DNA of 64,000 nt from JAJRXR01 sp041402005 (GTDB lineage Bacteria; Planctomycetota; Phycisphaerae; Phycisphaerales; UBA1924). Below, in pieces: positions 43,368 through 52,650 of this stretch. The position numbers were made by a program, and so were the translations under genes. The notes below the pieces were generated by a model, which saw only the letters and a list, made by a program, of their open reading frames with translations, had not been told where the DNA came from and made no database searches. Position 1 is the first letter of the stretch, and each line of letters begins with the position of its first letter. The stretch covers positions 378,006 through 442,005 of the forward strand of contig JAWKTB010000005.1 in the NCBI GenBank assembly GCA_041402005.1, in the 5' to 3' direction.

Positions 43368-45650
43368 TCACGGGCAGCCGCTGCCGAACATCTGCAGGTA
43401 CGCGAAGACGTCGGAGAAGTCGTAGGCGCCGAACGGCTCGGCGAGGTCGGCGACCGGGTTCTGCTCGCCGAACGCCGTGATGAAGTAGAGGACGTCGGAG
43501 TAATCGAGCACGCCCAGGGGATCCGCCATGTCGGCGGGACCGCACACCACGGGCTCGGGCCCGCTGGTCCCCTGGAACTCGAAGGCGCCCATGTCGACGA
43601 CGTCGCCCGAGGAGCCGGCAACGCCCGTGTCCGCCGTACCGGTGTCGTCGAGCACGCGCTCCTGGAGGAGGATGTCGTACTCGTCGCCGTCGAACGACTC
43701 GAGCAGGGGCGTGTTCGCCGCGTCGATGCAGGGTGAGTTCTCCCTGAGGCTCAGATCGTGCGACTCGAAATCCCATGGGTCGTTCCCGTCCGGGTCGACG
43801 AATCGCGGGTCGGCGTCGATGTTGCCCCCGGCGTCGTTGAAGTAGATGGGGATGCCGCCATCGATGTCGCTGTACTGAACGATCGGGGCGGGCCCGCCAC
43901 CGAGCTCGTCACCCGGGTTGTAGATCTGATCGGGGTAGTTGTCCCATGCGATCGAGTTGGCGATGTTGATGTCGAGGGGACCCATGTTGTAGGCAAAGAT
44001 GGCGCCGCCAAAGGGCGGGTAGCCCCGCAGATCGGGCTCGTTGTCGTCGCCGCCGGTCTCGTTGCGGTAGAAGGTGCAGTTCACGATGTCGACACCGGTG
44101 CCGTAGACGAACACACCGCCGCCACCACTCTGGCCGTAGTTGCGATCGAAGACGCAGTTGATGATCTCGCCGAGCGGGGCGGGCTCGACACCGCCAGAGG
44201 GGACGTAAATCCCCTCGAAGCGGAGGGCGACGCCGCCGCCGACGGTGTCACCCTCCCAGCGGAGGTCTTCGGAAGCCGCATTGCCGTTGAAGTAGGTGCG
44301 CTGGATCGAGGAGTAGCCGTTGACGGCCTGGATGCCGCCGCCGCCGTAGTGCTCGCAGTAGTTGTGCTCGAAGAGGCAGTCGGTCACCCCGAGATCGACG
44401 TCGCGGGCGCCGAGCGCGCCGCCGCCGCCGTACCCGTAGCTGTCGTTGTAGTAGAAGTTGCAGTGCACGAGGTCGGCCTCGCCGAGATTCAGCCCGATGG
44501 CGCCGCCGCCGACGTGACCCTCGATGCCGCGCCCGCTGTCGAAGTTGATGCCGCAGTCATAGCTGGTATTCTCATCGAACTGGCAGTACATGAACGTGCT
44601 AAGGCTCTCGTAGGCAAAGAACGCGCCGCCGTCGCCGCACGACTCGTTGCCTGCGAAGTAGCACTCGGCGAACATGACGGATGTCTCCTTGCCGGAGACG
44701 GCGCCGCCGACGAGCGCATAGTTGGCATAGAAATCACACAGGGTGATCCAGTTGTTGTGGTCGGTGTCGAGGCAGATGGCGCCCCCGAAGGTCAGCGCCT
44801 CGTTGTCCTCGAATGTGCATTCCTGAAGCTCGATGTCGCCCCGGTCCGAGACGTAGATCGCGCCGCCCCCGCCGTACTCGCTGTGGTTCTCGTAGAAATA
44901 GCACCCGTAGAAGTTAGGACTCCCCTGCGACCCGACATAGACGCCGCCACCGGCCAGCGAGGCGAAGTTGTAGTCGAAGTAGCAGTTGTAGAACTCGGAA
45001 CGCCCGTGCGCGATCCAGACGCCGCCGCCGAATGTGTCGGCGTGGCCCCCGACAAACTCGACATATGAGAACGTGGGGCTCGCGTTGTCGATGCAGACGA
45101 GGGCGCCTCGCTCGACGTCAATATCGCCGCCGTCGAGGATCACGCCCTCGAGGACCGCGGCCGCAGTCTCCCCGGACTTGAACGTCACGAGACTCGGCGG
45201 CAGCCCGTCACGCGTGACCGTGAACTCTGGGCGGGTGATGATGACCTTGCCCTTGCTCTTCCCGCCCTCCAGCGGGCCCACGTAGATGTCCTTGCCGTCG
45301 AAGTCGAGCGCTTCGTAGTACGTGCCGGGCTGGATGAGAACCCGGTCGCCGTCATGGGCCATGTCGATGGCCCCCTGGATCGTCATGACGTCGTCGGGAA
45401 CGATGAAGTCGACGCCGCGGGTCGAGGCGCCGTGCGGCGACACCGCCGAGTCGAACACCCCCGACGCCCCACGAGCGGACCACGGCGCCATGTCGCCGAT
45501 CCTGGCCGGGACCTCACGGAGCGGTGGAGCCTCGAAGCCGGCGTGCCGGACCGGAGTACCGGCCGGAGGCGCGCCGAACGCGGATGCAAGGCTCATGACA
45601 ACAGCCGCAACCGACGCGGCCACGGACAACGGGCGCAACTGACCACACAT
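43368..45650 (-). CDS. Secreted right-handed beta-helix protein with dockerin-like C-terminus
   Basis: The 760-residue protein starts at 45650 with GGGAGG upstream and a signal peptide (AASVAAVVMSLASAFGA). Residues of about 90-650 form repeated turns of a parallel beta helix: an early VPDDVMTIQGAIDMAHDGDR line, then many repeats of the form G-G-A-I-x-x-x-x-x-x-x-x-x-x-N-C-x-F (for example NCYFDYNFASLAGGGVYV). The C-terminus has two GPADMADPLGVLDYSDVL-like lines ending in SGCP, the GC-type dockerin common in Phycisphaerae. It probably binds or acts on a surface polysaccharide. No catalytic signature was visible. Confidence 0.85.
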   Translation of the reverse strand: MCGQLRPLSVAASVAAVVMSLASAFGAPPAGTPVRHAGFEAPPLREVPARIGDMAPWSARGASGVFDSAVSPHGASTRGVDFIVPDDVMTIQGAIDMAHDGDRVLIQPGTYYEALDFDGKDIYVGPLEGGKSKGKVIITRPEFTVTRDGLPPSLVTFKSGETAAAVLEGVILDGGDIDVERGALVCIDNASPTFSYVEFVGGHADTFGGGVWIAHGRSEFYNCYFDYNFASLAGGGVYVGSQGSPNFYGCYFYENHSEYGGGGAIYVSDRGDIELQECTFEDNEALTFGGAICLDTDHNNWITLCDFYANYALVGGAVSGKETSVMFAECYFAGNESCGDGGAFFAYESLSTFMYCQFDENTSYDCGINFDSGRGIEGHVGGGAIGLNLGEADLVHCNFYYNDSYGYGGGGALGARDVDLGVTDCLFEHNYCEHYGGGGIQAVNGYSSIQRTYFNGNAASEDLRWEGDTVGGGVALRFEGIYVPSGGVEPAPLGEIINCVFDRNYGQSGGGGVFVYGTGVDIVNCTFYRNETGGDDNEPDLRGYPPFGGAIFAYNMGPLDINIANSIAWDNYPDQIYNPGDELGGGPAPIVQYSDIDGGIPIYFNDAGGNIDADPRFVDPDGNDPWDFESHDLSLRENSPCIDAANTPLLESFDGDEYDILLQERVLDDTGTADTGVAGSSGDVVDMGAFEFQGTSGPEPVVCGPADMADPLGVLDYSDVLYFITAFGEQNPVADLAEPFGAYDFSDVFAYLQMFGSGCP

Positions 45651-46026
45651 CTCAAATCCTCCCCTCGGGATAGAACTCCCCTTCAGAAATGAGGCTAGCG
45701 AGGGGAAAGCCGATAACAAATCAAATTTCTCGGGCGTCAAGATGGGGGGTTTCGGGGGACACATGCAACGAACCCCGCCTCGGCTTGCCCCGCAACGCTC
45801 CCATTCGAGCATGCGTTCGCCAAGAGCCATGGAGCCTGGCCGCTCTGGCCCGTTTCGGGTACGAACGGGTCAGACGCATCGCGGCATCGCGTGCGCGACC
45901 GACACGCTCAGATCCCGCTCGGCTCGACAGTTCCCATCGCGCTTCCCGGCAACCCCTCCGGCATGGGTTACGAACGCCGAGGCGCCCTTCACGGCGCGAA
46001 CCCGCTGCGGACAGGAGACGCCGCGG
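45651..46026. other. Intergenic region, no gene seen
   Basis: About 375 bases between the beta-helix and PEP-CTERM genes, both on the minus strand. Short plus-strand open frames occur but are Arg/Pro-rich without motifs. AT-rich patches near 45715-45735 (AACAAATCAAATTTCTC) may hold the beta-helix gene's promoter. I see nothing else I can support. Confidence 0.35.
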
Positions 46027-46815
46027 TCATCGTCGACGCCTCTTGCCAATTAGACTCCCGGCGCCCAGGAGGAACAACGTCCCCGGCGATGGGATGTTGA
46101 AGCATGCGTTGGTGACTTCGACGTAGCAGGCTCCGCTCGCTTGCTCGAACCCGAACGCATTGTATGTGGTCTCCATACCAAGTTCCCAAACGTACGAGCC
46201 CGCCGGGAGAACCCCGCCATCACTGATGCTGTACGAGTACCCGGCGCCGCTGAAGACCTCTTGATAGTCGATCAGCTGGTCGGCGCCATTCCCTGACAAG
46301 TCAAAGATGCTGATTGACATCCTAGTGAGGGCCAGACCAGGAGGGCCGGGGCTGGTCCACGAAGCGACATCCGCGTCGAAGGTCCATGCGGTCGGGGCGC
46401 CGAGTGTGAAATAGATGTATGACGATGCAGCCGCGTAGCTCGATTCCCAAAGATTGATGCCGCTCGACTGTGTGGTCTCCGCGGACGACCAAAGGTCCAG
46501 CTTCACGCCCGAGAACTGGCCGAGCAGACCGGGGTTGCTCGGGACGAACAGGGTGACGTTTTGCGCGACGCCGGTCCCGACGAAGCCATTTCTTGAAAAT
46601 GAAGCGCCCCGAGTGTCACTGAAGTCCAATCCGGTGTTGTACGACCCATTGCTGTCGGCATTCTGCTGAAAGTTCATGCCGTTCTGGTCGTAGGCGCCGG
46701 CGCCGCCGCTCACCATGAAATCGGCGTGATCAAGGATTGTCTGCGCACACGCGATCGACGGCATGGCCGATCCGATCCAGATTGCAAGCGCGAGGATGCT
46801 CTCCGCCGTTCTCAT
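46027..46815 (-). CDS. Exported protein with PEP-CTERM-like sorting tail
   Basis: The 262-residue protein has a signal peptide (ILALAIWIGSAMPSIACA) and a Gly/Ser/Asn-rich body. The C-terminus reads IPSPGTLFLLGAGSLIGKRR, a PEP-CTERM type signal with PSPG, a hydrophobic helix and a basic tail, which is recognised by an exosortase. I chose the second ATG (46815), six bases after AGGAG; the first ATG is at 46821. The gene's base composition looks less GC-rich than its neighbours. PEP-CTERM proteins are usually surface or matrix proteins. No exosortase gene is in this window. Confidence 0.8.
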   Translation of the reverse strand: MRTAESILALAIWIGSAMPSIACAQTILDHADFMVSGGAGAYDQNGMNFQQNADSNGSYNTGLDFSDTRGASFSRNGFVGTGVAQNVTLFVPSNPGLLGQFSGVKLDLWSSAETTQSSGINLWESSYAAASSYIYFTLGAPTAWTFDADVASWTSPGPPGLALTRMSISIFDLSGNGADQLIDYQEVFSGAGYSYSISDGGVLPAGSYVWELGMETTYNAFGFEQASGACYVEVTNACFNIPSPGTLFLLGAGSLIGKRRRR

Positions 46816-46821
46816 CGCCAT

Positions 46822-47270
46822 CTCCTCATCTTGCCAGACCCGGGGGCTGGCTCGTCGCCCAGCGGCTCGCGCCGACGGCGCCGCCGCGATGCACTCTCCA
46901 GAGACGACCGTCTTGAAACCTGCGGTTCCCCCCTCCTTAGCACGCGTCGCATCGGACGAGAACCGTCCGGCTGACCCACGATTGGTCGAGGCGGCGTGCC
47001 AAGACCAAACCGGAGTTTATCAGGACGCCTCCAGGATGCCGCACCAGATCAGCAGACCCCCTTCGGCAGGCCAGACCTTCTCTGGAGCCTCGCCGGATGC
47101 CGCGACCTCACAGGCAAACGGCCCCTGGCGCGGCCGGTGAGTGAGCGAAACGCAGATTCCGGACCCCACCCCAACGCCATCCAAGAAAAATGCGACCGGT
47201 GTACTGTCAACCCGGCGTGACGGCGAGACCAGTTTGGCGAGTGCATCGCCACCCGCCATGGAAACACGAC
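46822..47270. other. Intergenic region upstream of the DHFR-fold gene, no gene seen
   Basis: About 450 bases between divergent genes. It is less GC-rich than surrounding coding DNA and contains short open frames without motifs. AAGAAAAATGCGACC (near 47182) may be part of the promoter of the plus-strand gene. I see no clear -35/-10 pair. Confidence 0.3.
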
Positions 47271-47876
47271 ATGAGGGCAATCAGGATCTTCGAGCACACC
47301 TCGCTGGACGGCGTGATCTCCCCCGGCGCGCCGAGCGAATACTGCGACGAGTTCGCGAATGGCGGATGGACGGCGCCGTACCGAAGCCCACCCGGGCTGG
47401 CGTCCGTCCTCGAAGCGCAGGGCGCAAGCTTCGATCTCCTGCTCGGCCGCCGCACCTACGACCTCTGGTCGAGTTACTGGCCGAGGGCAGGCGCCGGCCC
47501 GATGGCGGACGCTCTGAACGCCGCGACGAAGTACGTCGCTACCCACAGACCGGACAGCCTCGGATGGGAACCGGCCATGGACCTGGGTGCAGACGTCATC
47601 GAGGGTGTTCGCGCCATCAAGTCGACTGACGGCCCCGACCTGATCGTCTGGGGAAGCTCGACCCTGACGTCCGTACTGCTCGGACAGGGGCTGGTCGACG
47701 AGATCGTGCTGATGGTCTACCCCGTGTTGCTGGGCCGGGGCAAACGCTTCTTTTCGGAGAGCGTCGACCCTTGCGAACTCGCGCTCGTCAGCACCAAGGC
47801 CACACCGACGGGCGTGCTTCTCAACACGTATCGCCACATAGGATCGCTCCGAGCCGGATCGACCGACCCGACCTGA
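47271..47876 (+). CDS. DHFR-fold (RibD C-terminal domain) protein
   Basis: The 201-residue protein starts at 47271 with GGAAACACGAC before it. Motifs of the YwjB/YyaP/RibD-C group are visible: IFEHTSLDGVISPG, LLLGRRTYDLWSSYW, VWGSSTLTSVLLG and DEIVLMVYPVLLGRGKRFF. The family comprises NADPH-dependent pterin- or pyrimidine-related reductases, and stand-alone members have no settled substrate. It has no operon partner. The base composition of this gene and the gap before it looks slightly different from the flanks. Confidence 0.85.
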   Translation: MRAIRIFEHTSLDGVISPGAPSEYCDEFANGGWTAPYRSPPGLASVLEAQGASFDLLLGRRTYDLWSSYWPRAGAGPMADALNAATKYVATHRPDSLGWEPAMDLGADVIEGVRAIKSTDGPDLIVWGSSTLTSVLLGQGLVDEIVLMVYPVLLGRGKRFFSESVDPCELALVSTKATPTGVLLNTYRHIGSLRAGSTDPT

Positions 47877-48058
47877 GCCGTCGCCCGAGGTACGTACCAC
47901 CAACCGCTCGGGCTCGGCCGCCAGGGCTATCCCGACATGACGCGCTCGCGATGAACCCCTCGATCCGACGCCGAATCTCTCTCGCGATCGGACGGGTGTG
48001 ATCCAGCCCGGCAACACTGACGGCCCCAGCCCCCGCCGAGGCCATCACGGTCGCTGAA

Positions 48059-48133
48059 TCGGGGTGGGCGGATTCGAACCGCCGACCTTTTGACCCCCAG
48101 TCAAACGCGCTAACCAAGCTGCGCTACACCCCG
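48059..48133 (-). tRNA. tRNA-Pro (anticodon GGG)
   Basis: On the minus strand 75 bases fold into a cloverleaf: acceptor CGGGGTG/CACCCCG with discriminator A, D arm GCGC/GCGC, anticodon stem TTTGA/TCAAA with loop CTGGGGG (anticodon GGG), and T arm GGCGG/CCGCC with TTCGAAT. No CCA is encoded. Confidence 0.96.
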
Positions 48134-48216
48134 GAATGCCGCCCCTGGGGGCGGTGGTCTGGGAGGATAGGCCCCGCCCGGCGCCCCCGCACAGGCGGCA
48201 GCCGTATCCTTGCCAC

Positions 48217-49548
48217 GTGGACGCGAGCGACCGGACACTGCTCATCCAGGGCGGACGGGTCATCGACCCCGCCTCGGGGCTCGACGCTTTCGTTGACATC
48301 GCGATCACGGGCGGACGAATCGCCGAGATCGGCCTCAATCTGGCCCGGTCGCCGGCGGCCCGCGTGATCGACGCCGATGGGCTGCTCGTCACGCCCGGCT
48401 TGATCGACCCCCACGTGCATCTACGCGAGCCCGGGGGCGAGCACAAGGAGACGATCGCGAGCGGGACCGCCGCCGCGGTCGCCGGCGGCTTCACCACCGT
48501 CTGCTGCATGCCCAACACGACGCCGGCGATCGACTCGCCAGAGCTGGTCCGGTGGGTCAGTTCGCGCGCGGGGCAGACGGGCGCCTGCCGTGTCTTTCCC
48601 GTCGCCGCGGCGACGATCGGTCGCAAGGGCGAGCAACTCACCGAGATCGAACTGTGCCACACCGCGGGCGCGGTCGCCTTCTCCGACGACGGCGACGTCG
48701 TCGAGTCGGAGGGCATGATGTCGCGCGTCCTGCGCGCCGTCGCCGCCACCGCCACCCCCTTCATGCAGCACTGCCAGGAGCCCTCCCTGACCCAAGGCGC
48801 CTCGATGCACGCCGGCGAGGTCTCGATCCGCCTCGGCCTGACCGGCTGGCCCCGGATCGCCGAGGAGTGCATCATCGAGCGCGACGTCCGCCTTAACCAG
48901 GCGATCGGCTGCCGCTACCACGTGCAGCACGTCAGCTCGGGGGGCTCGGTCGAGATCATCCGGCGGGCGCGCGAGGGCGGCCTTCCCGTGACCGCCGAGG
49001 CGAGCCCCCACCACCTCACCCTGACCGACGAGGCCTGCGACGGGTACAACACCAGCGCCAAAATGAACCCGCCGCTGCGCACGAGGGCGGACGTCGATGC
49101 CCTGCGTGCCGGCGTCGCCGAGGGCGTGATCACCATCCTCGCGACCGACCACGCCCCCCACTCCTACGACGAGAAGTCGCTCCCCTTCGAGCACGCCCCG
49201 TTCGGGATCATCGGGCTGGAGACCGCCCTGCCCCTGTACGCCGAGGCGCTGGTCGCGTCTGGCGCGATCGACTGGCCCCGCCTGATCGCGCTGCTCACGA
49301 TCGCGCCCGCCGAGCTGTGCGGCCTCGACGCCCTCACCCTTGGTCGCCTGAGCGAGGGTGGCCCCGCCGATATCACGCTCATCGACCCCGACCTCGAATG
49401 GACCGTCTCACGCGACGACCTGCGCGGCATGTCGTACAACACCCCCTTCCTCGGGCGTCGCGCGCGAGGGCGGGCCGTCGGCACGATCGTCGGCGGACGC
49501 GTCCGCCACGAGCTCCCCTCCCGGGTTCCCTCCGCCCCCGCGACCTAG
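48217..49548 (+). CDS. pyrC: Dihydroorotase (class I)
   Basis: The 443-residue enzyme closes carbamoyl aspartate to dihydroorotate in pyrimidine synthesis. GTG at 48217 is the best start, because upstream the in-frame reading runs back into the tRNA-Pro gene. Metal ligands H66 and H68 lie in DPHVHLREPG. AFSDDGD, QHVSSGG, ASPHHLTLTDE and ILATDHAPH follow in the expected order, with Asp of the last motif as catalytic base. PGLIDPHVHLRE is the class I (bacterial PyrC type 2) signature. No strong ribosome site is visible before the GTG. The next gene begins 18 bases later, so the two are probably co-transcribed. Confidence 0.95.
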   Translation: MDASDRTLLIQGGRVIDPASGLDAFVDIAITGGRIAEIGLNLARSPAARVIDADGLLVTPGLIDPHVHLREPGGEHKETIASGTAAAVAGGFTTVCCMPNTTPAIDSPELVRWVSSRAGQTGACRVFPVAAATIGRKGEQLTEIELCHTAGAVAFSDDGDVVESEGMMSRVLRAVAATATPFMQHCQEPSLTQGASMHAGEVSIRLGLTGWPRIAEECIIERDVRLNQAIGCRYHVQHVSSGGSVEIIRRAREGGLPVTAEASPHHLTLTDEACDGYNTSAKMNPPLRTRADVDALRAGVAEGVITILATDHAPHSYDEKSLPFEHAPFGIIGLETALPLYAEALVASGAIDWPRLIALLTIAPAELCGLDALTLGRLSEGGPADITLIDPDLEWTVSRDDLRGMSYNTPFLGRRARGRAVGTIVGGRVRHELPSRVPSAPAT

Positions 49549-49566
49549 CGACAAGGCAACGACGGC

Positions 49567-51435
49567 ATGGACGCCCCCACCCGATCGCCCTGGCGCACCA
49601 AGGAGATCTACATCGCCATCGTCGCCCTGGCGGCGATCACGGCACACCTCCTCCTGCGCGTCTGGTTCGCCCCGGAGAGTGCCGAAGCGCGAGTCCCCCT
49701 CTGGATCGCCCTCGCCGTCGGCGGCATCCCCCTCGTCATTGACCTCGCCCTCAAGGCGATCCGCCTCCAGTTCGGCTCCGACCTGCTCGCGGGCATCTCC
49801 ATCGTCACCTCGGTGATCCTGGGTGAGTACCTGGCGGGCACGCTCGTCGTCCTGATGCTCTCGGGGGGCGAGACGCTCGAGGCGATGGCCGTCCAGAACG
49901 CCCGGTCGGTGCTGCGCGCCCTGGCCAAGCGCGTTCCCACGACCGCCCATATCCGGCGCGACGGACGCGTCGAGGACGCCCCCATCGACCAGATCCGCAT
50001 CGGCGACCGCGTCGTCGTCTACCCCCACGAGATCTGCCCCGTCGACGGCGAGGTCGCCAGCGGGCACGGCGTCATGGACGAGTCCTACCTCACCGGCGAG
50101 CCCTACATGATGTCCAAGGCGCCCGGCTCGGCGGTCATCTCCGGCTCGATCAACGGCGAGTCCGCCCTCACCATCCGCGCCACAAAGCTCCCCGAGGACT
50201 CACGCTACGCCAAGATCATGCGCGTCATGCGCGAGAGCGAGCAGCGCCGCCCGCGCCTGCGCCGCCTCGGCGACACGCTCGGCGCCTACTACACGCCGAT
50301 CGCCGTCGCCCTCGCCCTCATCGCCTGGGCGATCAGCGGTGACCCGGTCCGCTTCCTCGCCGTCCTCGTCGTTGCGACACCCTGCCCCCTGCTGATCGCG
50401 ATCCCGACGGCGATCATCGGCTCGATCTCCCTCGCCGCCAGGCGGGGCGTCATCGTCAAGGACCCGACCACCCTCGAGGCCATCGACACCTGCCGCACCA
50501 TCATCTTCGACAAGACCGGCACGCTGACCTACGGCAAGCCGAGCGTCACCGAAGTGATCCCGGGCGAGGGCTTCGAGGCCGACGACGTGCTCGCCCTCAC
50601 CGCCGACCTCGAGCGGTACTCCAAGCACCCCCTCGCCGGCGCCGTCGTCCGGGCGGCCGACGCCAAGCGACTCGCGACCCGTGAGCCTCACGAGATCTCC
50701 GAGCGACCCGGCGAGGGCCTGCGAGGCATCGTCGAGGGGCGCCAGGTCCTCGTCACCGGACGCGCCGCCTTCGAGCGCGCCAACCCCGACGAGGCCCAGG
50801 CCCTCCCACCGCTCGCCGGCGGCCTTGAGTGCGTCGTCGTCATCGACGGCTCGCTCGCCGCAACGCTCCGCTTCCGCGACGAGCCCCGCGCCGACGGCGC
50901 CGCCTTCATCCGCCACCTCACCCGCAAGCACCGCTTCCAGAAGGTCATGCTCGTCTCGGGCGACCGGGAGAGCGAGGTCCGCTACCTCGCCGACAAGGTC
51001 GGCATCGAGCACGTCCTCGCCTCCCAGTCCCCCGAGAACAAGGTCGAAATCGTCAAGCGCGAGACCGAGTCCGCCCGCACCTGCTTCATCGGCGACGGCA
51101 TCAACGACGCCCCCGCCCTCGCCCTGGCGACCGTCGGGATCGCCTTCGGCCAGGCGAGCGACATCACCACAGAGGCCGCGGGAGTCGTCGTCCTGGACAA
51201 CGCCCTCGAACGCGTGGACGAGTTCTTCCACATCTCGCGCCGTCTTCGCCGGATCGCGCTCCAGAGCGCCCTGGGCGGCATGGCGCTGAGCATCGTCGGG
51301 ATGATCCTGGCCTCCTTCGGCCTGCTCCCTCCGGTCGCGGGCGCGATCGCCCAGGAGGCCATCGACGTGCTGGCGGTCCTCAACGCGGTGCGTGTCGCCG
51401 CGCCCCCCGCCAGACTCTCCGACATCCGCGACTGA
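49567..51435 (+). CDS. P1B-type heavy-metal ATPase without N-terminal metal-binding domain
   Basis: The 622-residue pump has the P-ATPase core: TGEP at 176-179 (actuator), the membrane metal motif ATPCPLLIAIP with CPL at 273-275, phosphorylated D315 in DKTGTLT, the P1B His-Pro in SKHPLAGAVV, and GDGINDAPAL. P1B enzymes usually show CPC, SPC or TPC; this one has TPCPL. No HMA or His-rich N-terminal domain is present; the chain starts with a membrane segment at about residue 12. The transported ion cannot be told. It follows pyrC closely and precedes gap. Confidence 0.9.
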   Translation: MDAPTRSPWRTKEIYIAIVALAAITAHLLLRVWFAPESAEARVPLWIALAVGGIPLVIDLALKAIRLQFGSDLLAGISIVTSVILGEYLAGTLVVLMLSGGETLEAMAVQNARSVLRALAKRVPTTAHIRRDGRVEDAPIDQIRIGDRVVVYPHEICPVDGEVASGHGVMDESYLTGEPYMMSKAPGSAVISGSINGESALTIRATKLPEDSRYAKIMRVMRESEQRRPRLRRLGDTLGAYYTPIAVALALIAWAISGDPVRFLAVLVVATPCPLLIAIPTAIIGSISLAARRGVIVKDPTTLEAIDTCRTIIFDKTGTLTYGKPSVTEVIPGEGFEADDVLALTADLERYSKHPLAGAVVRAADAKRLATREPHEISERPGEGLRGIVEGRQVLVTGRAAFERANPDEAQALPPLAGGLECVVVIDGSLAATLRFRDEPRADGAAFIRHLTRKHRFQKVMLVSGDRESEVRYLADKVGIEHVLASQSPENKVEIVKRETESARTCFIGDGINDAPALALATVGIAFGQASDITTEAAGVVVLDNALERVDEFFHISRRLRRIALQSALGGMALSIVGMILASFGLLPPVAGAIAQEAIDVLAVLNAVRVAAPPARLSDIRD

Positions 51436-51544
51436 CCGCCCCGCCCCGACCGCCGCCCTGGCCCCCCCGCCCGCCGCCCCCCTACCGTTGCGCGGGACGG
51501 ATCCCAGCCCCCTGACCCGCCTCAGAGACCAAGGAGATCGACGC

Positions 51545-52585
51545 ATGGCCATCCGCGTTGGCATCAACGGCTTCGGACGAATCGGACGCCTCGTCTACCG
51601 CATCGCCGCCAATCGACCCGGCTTCGAGGTCAACCTCATCAACGACCTCGTCCCCGCGGACAACCTCGCCTACCTCCTGAAGTACGACACGATGCACCGG
51701 CGTTTCACGATCAACGGCAAGCCCGCCGAGCTCAGCGCAACCGAGAACGCCTTCACCGTCAACGGCAAGACGACCAAGACGATGGCCGTCCGCGACCCCG
51801 CCGAGCTGCCCTGGGGCCAGCACAACGTCGACTACGTCCTCGAGTCCACGGGCCTGTTCACCAAGTTCGAGGACGCCCACAAGCACATCGAGAACAACGG
51901 GTGCAAGCGGGTCCTCCTCTCCGCCCCGACCAAGAGCCCCGAGCAGGTCCGCACCTTCGCCTACAAGGTCAACCACGAGCTGTACGACCCCGCCAAGGAC
52001 GTCATCCTCTCCAACGCCAGCTGCACGACCAACTGCCTCGCCCCCGTCGCCAAGGTCATCAACGACGAGTTCGGCCTCGAAGAGGGCCTGATGACCACCA
52101 TCCACGCCGCGACCGCGACCCAGCCCACCCAGGACGGCCCCTCCAAGAAAGACTGGCGAGGCGGACGCAACGCCTACCAGAACATCATCCCGGCGAGCAC
52201 CGGCGCCGCCAAGGCCGTCGGGCTCTGCATCCCTGAGATCAAGGGCAAGCTCACCGGCATGTCCTTCCGCGTGCCGACCGCCGACGTCTCGTGCGTGGAC
52301 CTGACCTTCAAGACCAAGAAGTCCACCAGCCTGAAGGCGATCAACGCCGCCATGAAGGCCGCCAGCGAGGGCTCCATGCAGGGCGTCCTGGGCTACACCG
52401 AGGAGGAGGTCGTCAGCTCCGACTTCATCGGCGACCCCCGCAGCTCCATCTTCGACGCCCTGGCCGGCATCGAACTCAACGATCGTTTCTTCAAGGTTGT
52501 CAGCTGGTACGACAACGAGGCGGGTTACGCCACGAGGTGCGTGGACATGCTGGCCATGATGGCCCAGCGGGACGGCAACGCCTGA
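51545..52585 (+). CDS. gap: Glyceraldehyde-3-phosphate dehydrogenase, type I
   Basis: The 346-residue glycolytic enzyme starts at 51545 with AAGGAGATC upstream. VGINGFGRIGRLVYR is the NAD-binding start, SNASCTTNCLAP contains the catalytic C160, and HAATATQPTQDGPSKKDWRG is the family's catalytic-His region (usually THSYT, here HAAT). The C-terminal catalytic domain motif GMSFRVPTADVSCVDL follows. It is normally followed by pgk, which is absent here; a lipoprotein operon follows instead. Confidence 0.95.
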   Translation: MAIRVGINGFGRIGRLVYRIAANRPGFEVNLINDLVPADNLAYLLKYDTMHRRFTINGKPAELSATENAFTVNGKTTKTMAVRDPAELPWGQHNVDYVLESTGLFTKFEDAHKHIENNGCKRVLLSAPTKSPEQVRTFAYKVNHELYDPAKDVILSNASCTTNCLAPVAKVINDEFGLEEGLMTTIHAATATQPTQDGPSKKDWRGGRNAYQNIIPASTGAAKAVGLCIPEIKGKLTGMSFRVPTADVSCVDLTFKTKKSTSLKAINAAMKAASEGSMQGVLGYTEEEVVSSDFIGDPRSSIFDALAGIELNDRFFKVVSWYDNEAGYATRCVDMLAMMAQRDGNA

Positions 52586-52650
52586 TCCCACCACATTGCC
52601 CCCACTCCCCTCGCCCCGCGGGCGGGTCGTCCCGCAGGAGGAGCCCTGTC

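Noticed and set aside
43758..45068. A 436-codon plus-strand open frame over the beta-helix gene
   Set aside because: It is a Val/Ala/Asp-rich shadow of the repeated beta-helix codons; the minus-strand gene has a signal peptide, repeats and dockerin.
44000..45300. Possible tandem DNA repeats or CRISPR-like array within the beta-helix gene
   Set aside because: The regularity is at protein level (repeated helix turns) and spacing varies; no identical direct repeats with unique spacers were seen anywhere in the window.
45742..46053. Small plus-strand genes in the gap between the beta-helix and PEP-CTERM genes
   Set aside because: Several overlapping frames exist in all phases with Arg/Pro-rich content and no ribosome site; none is better than chance.
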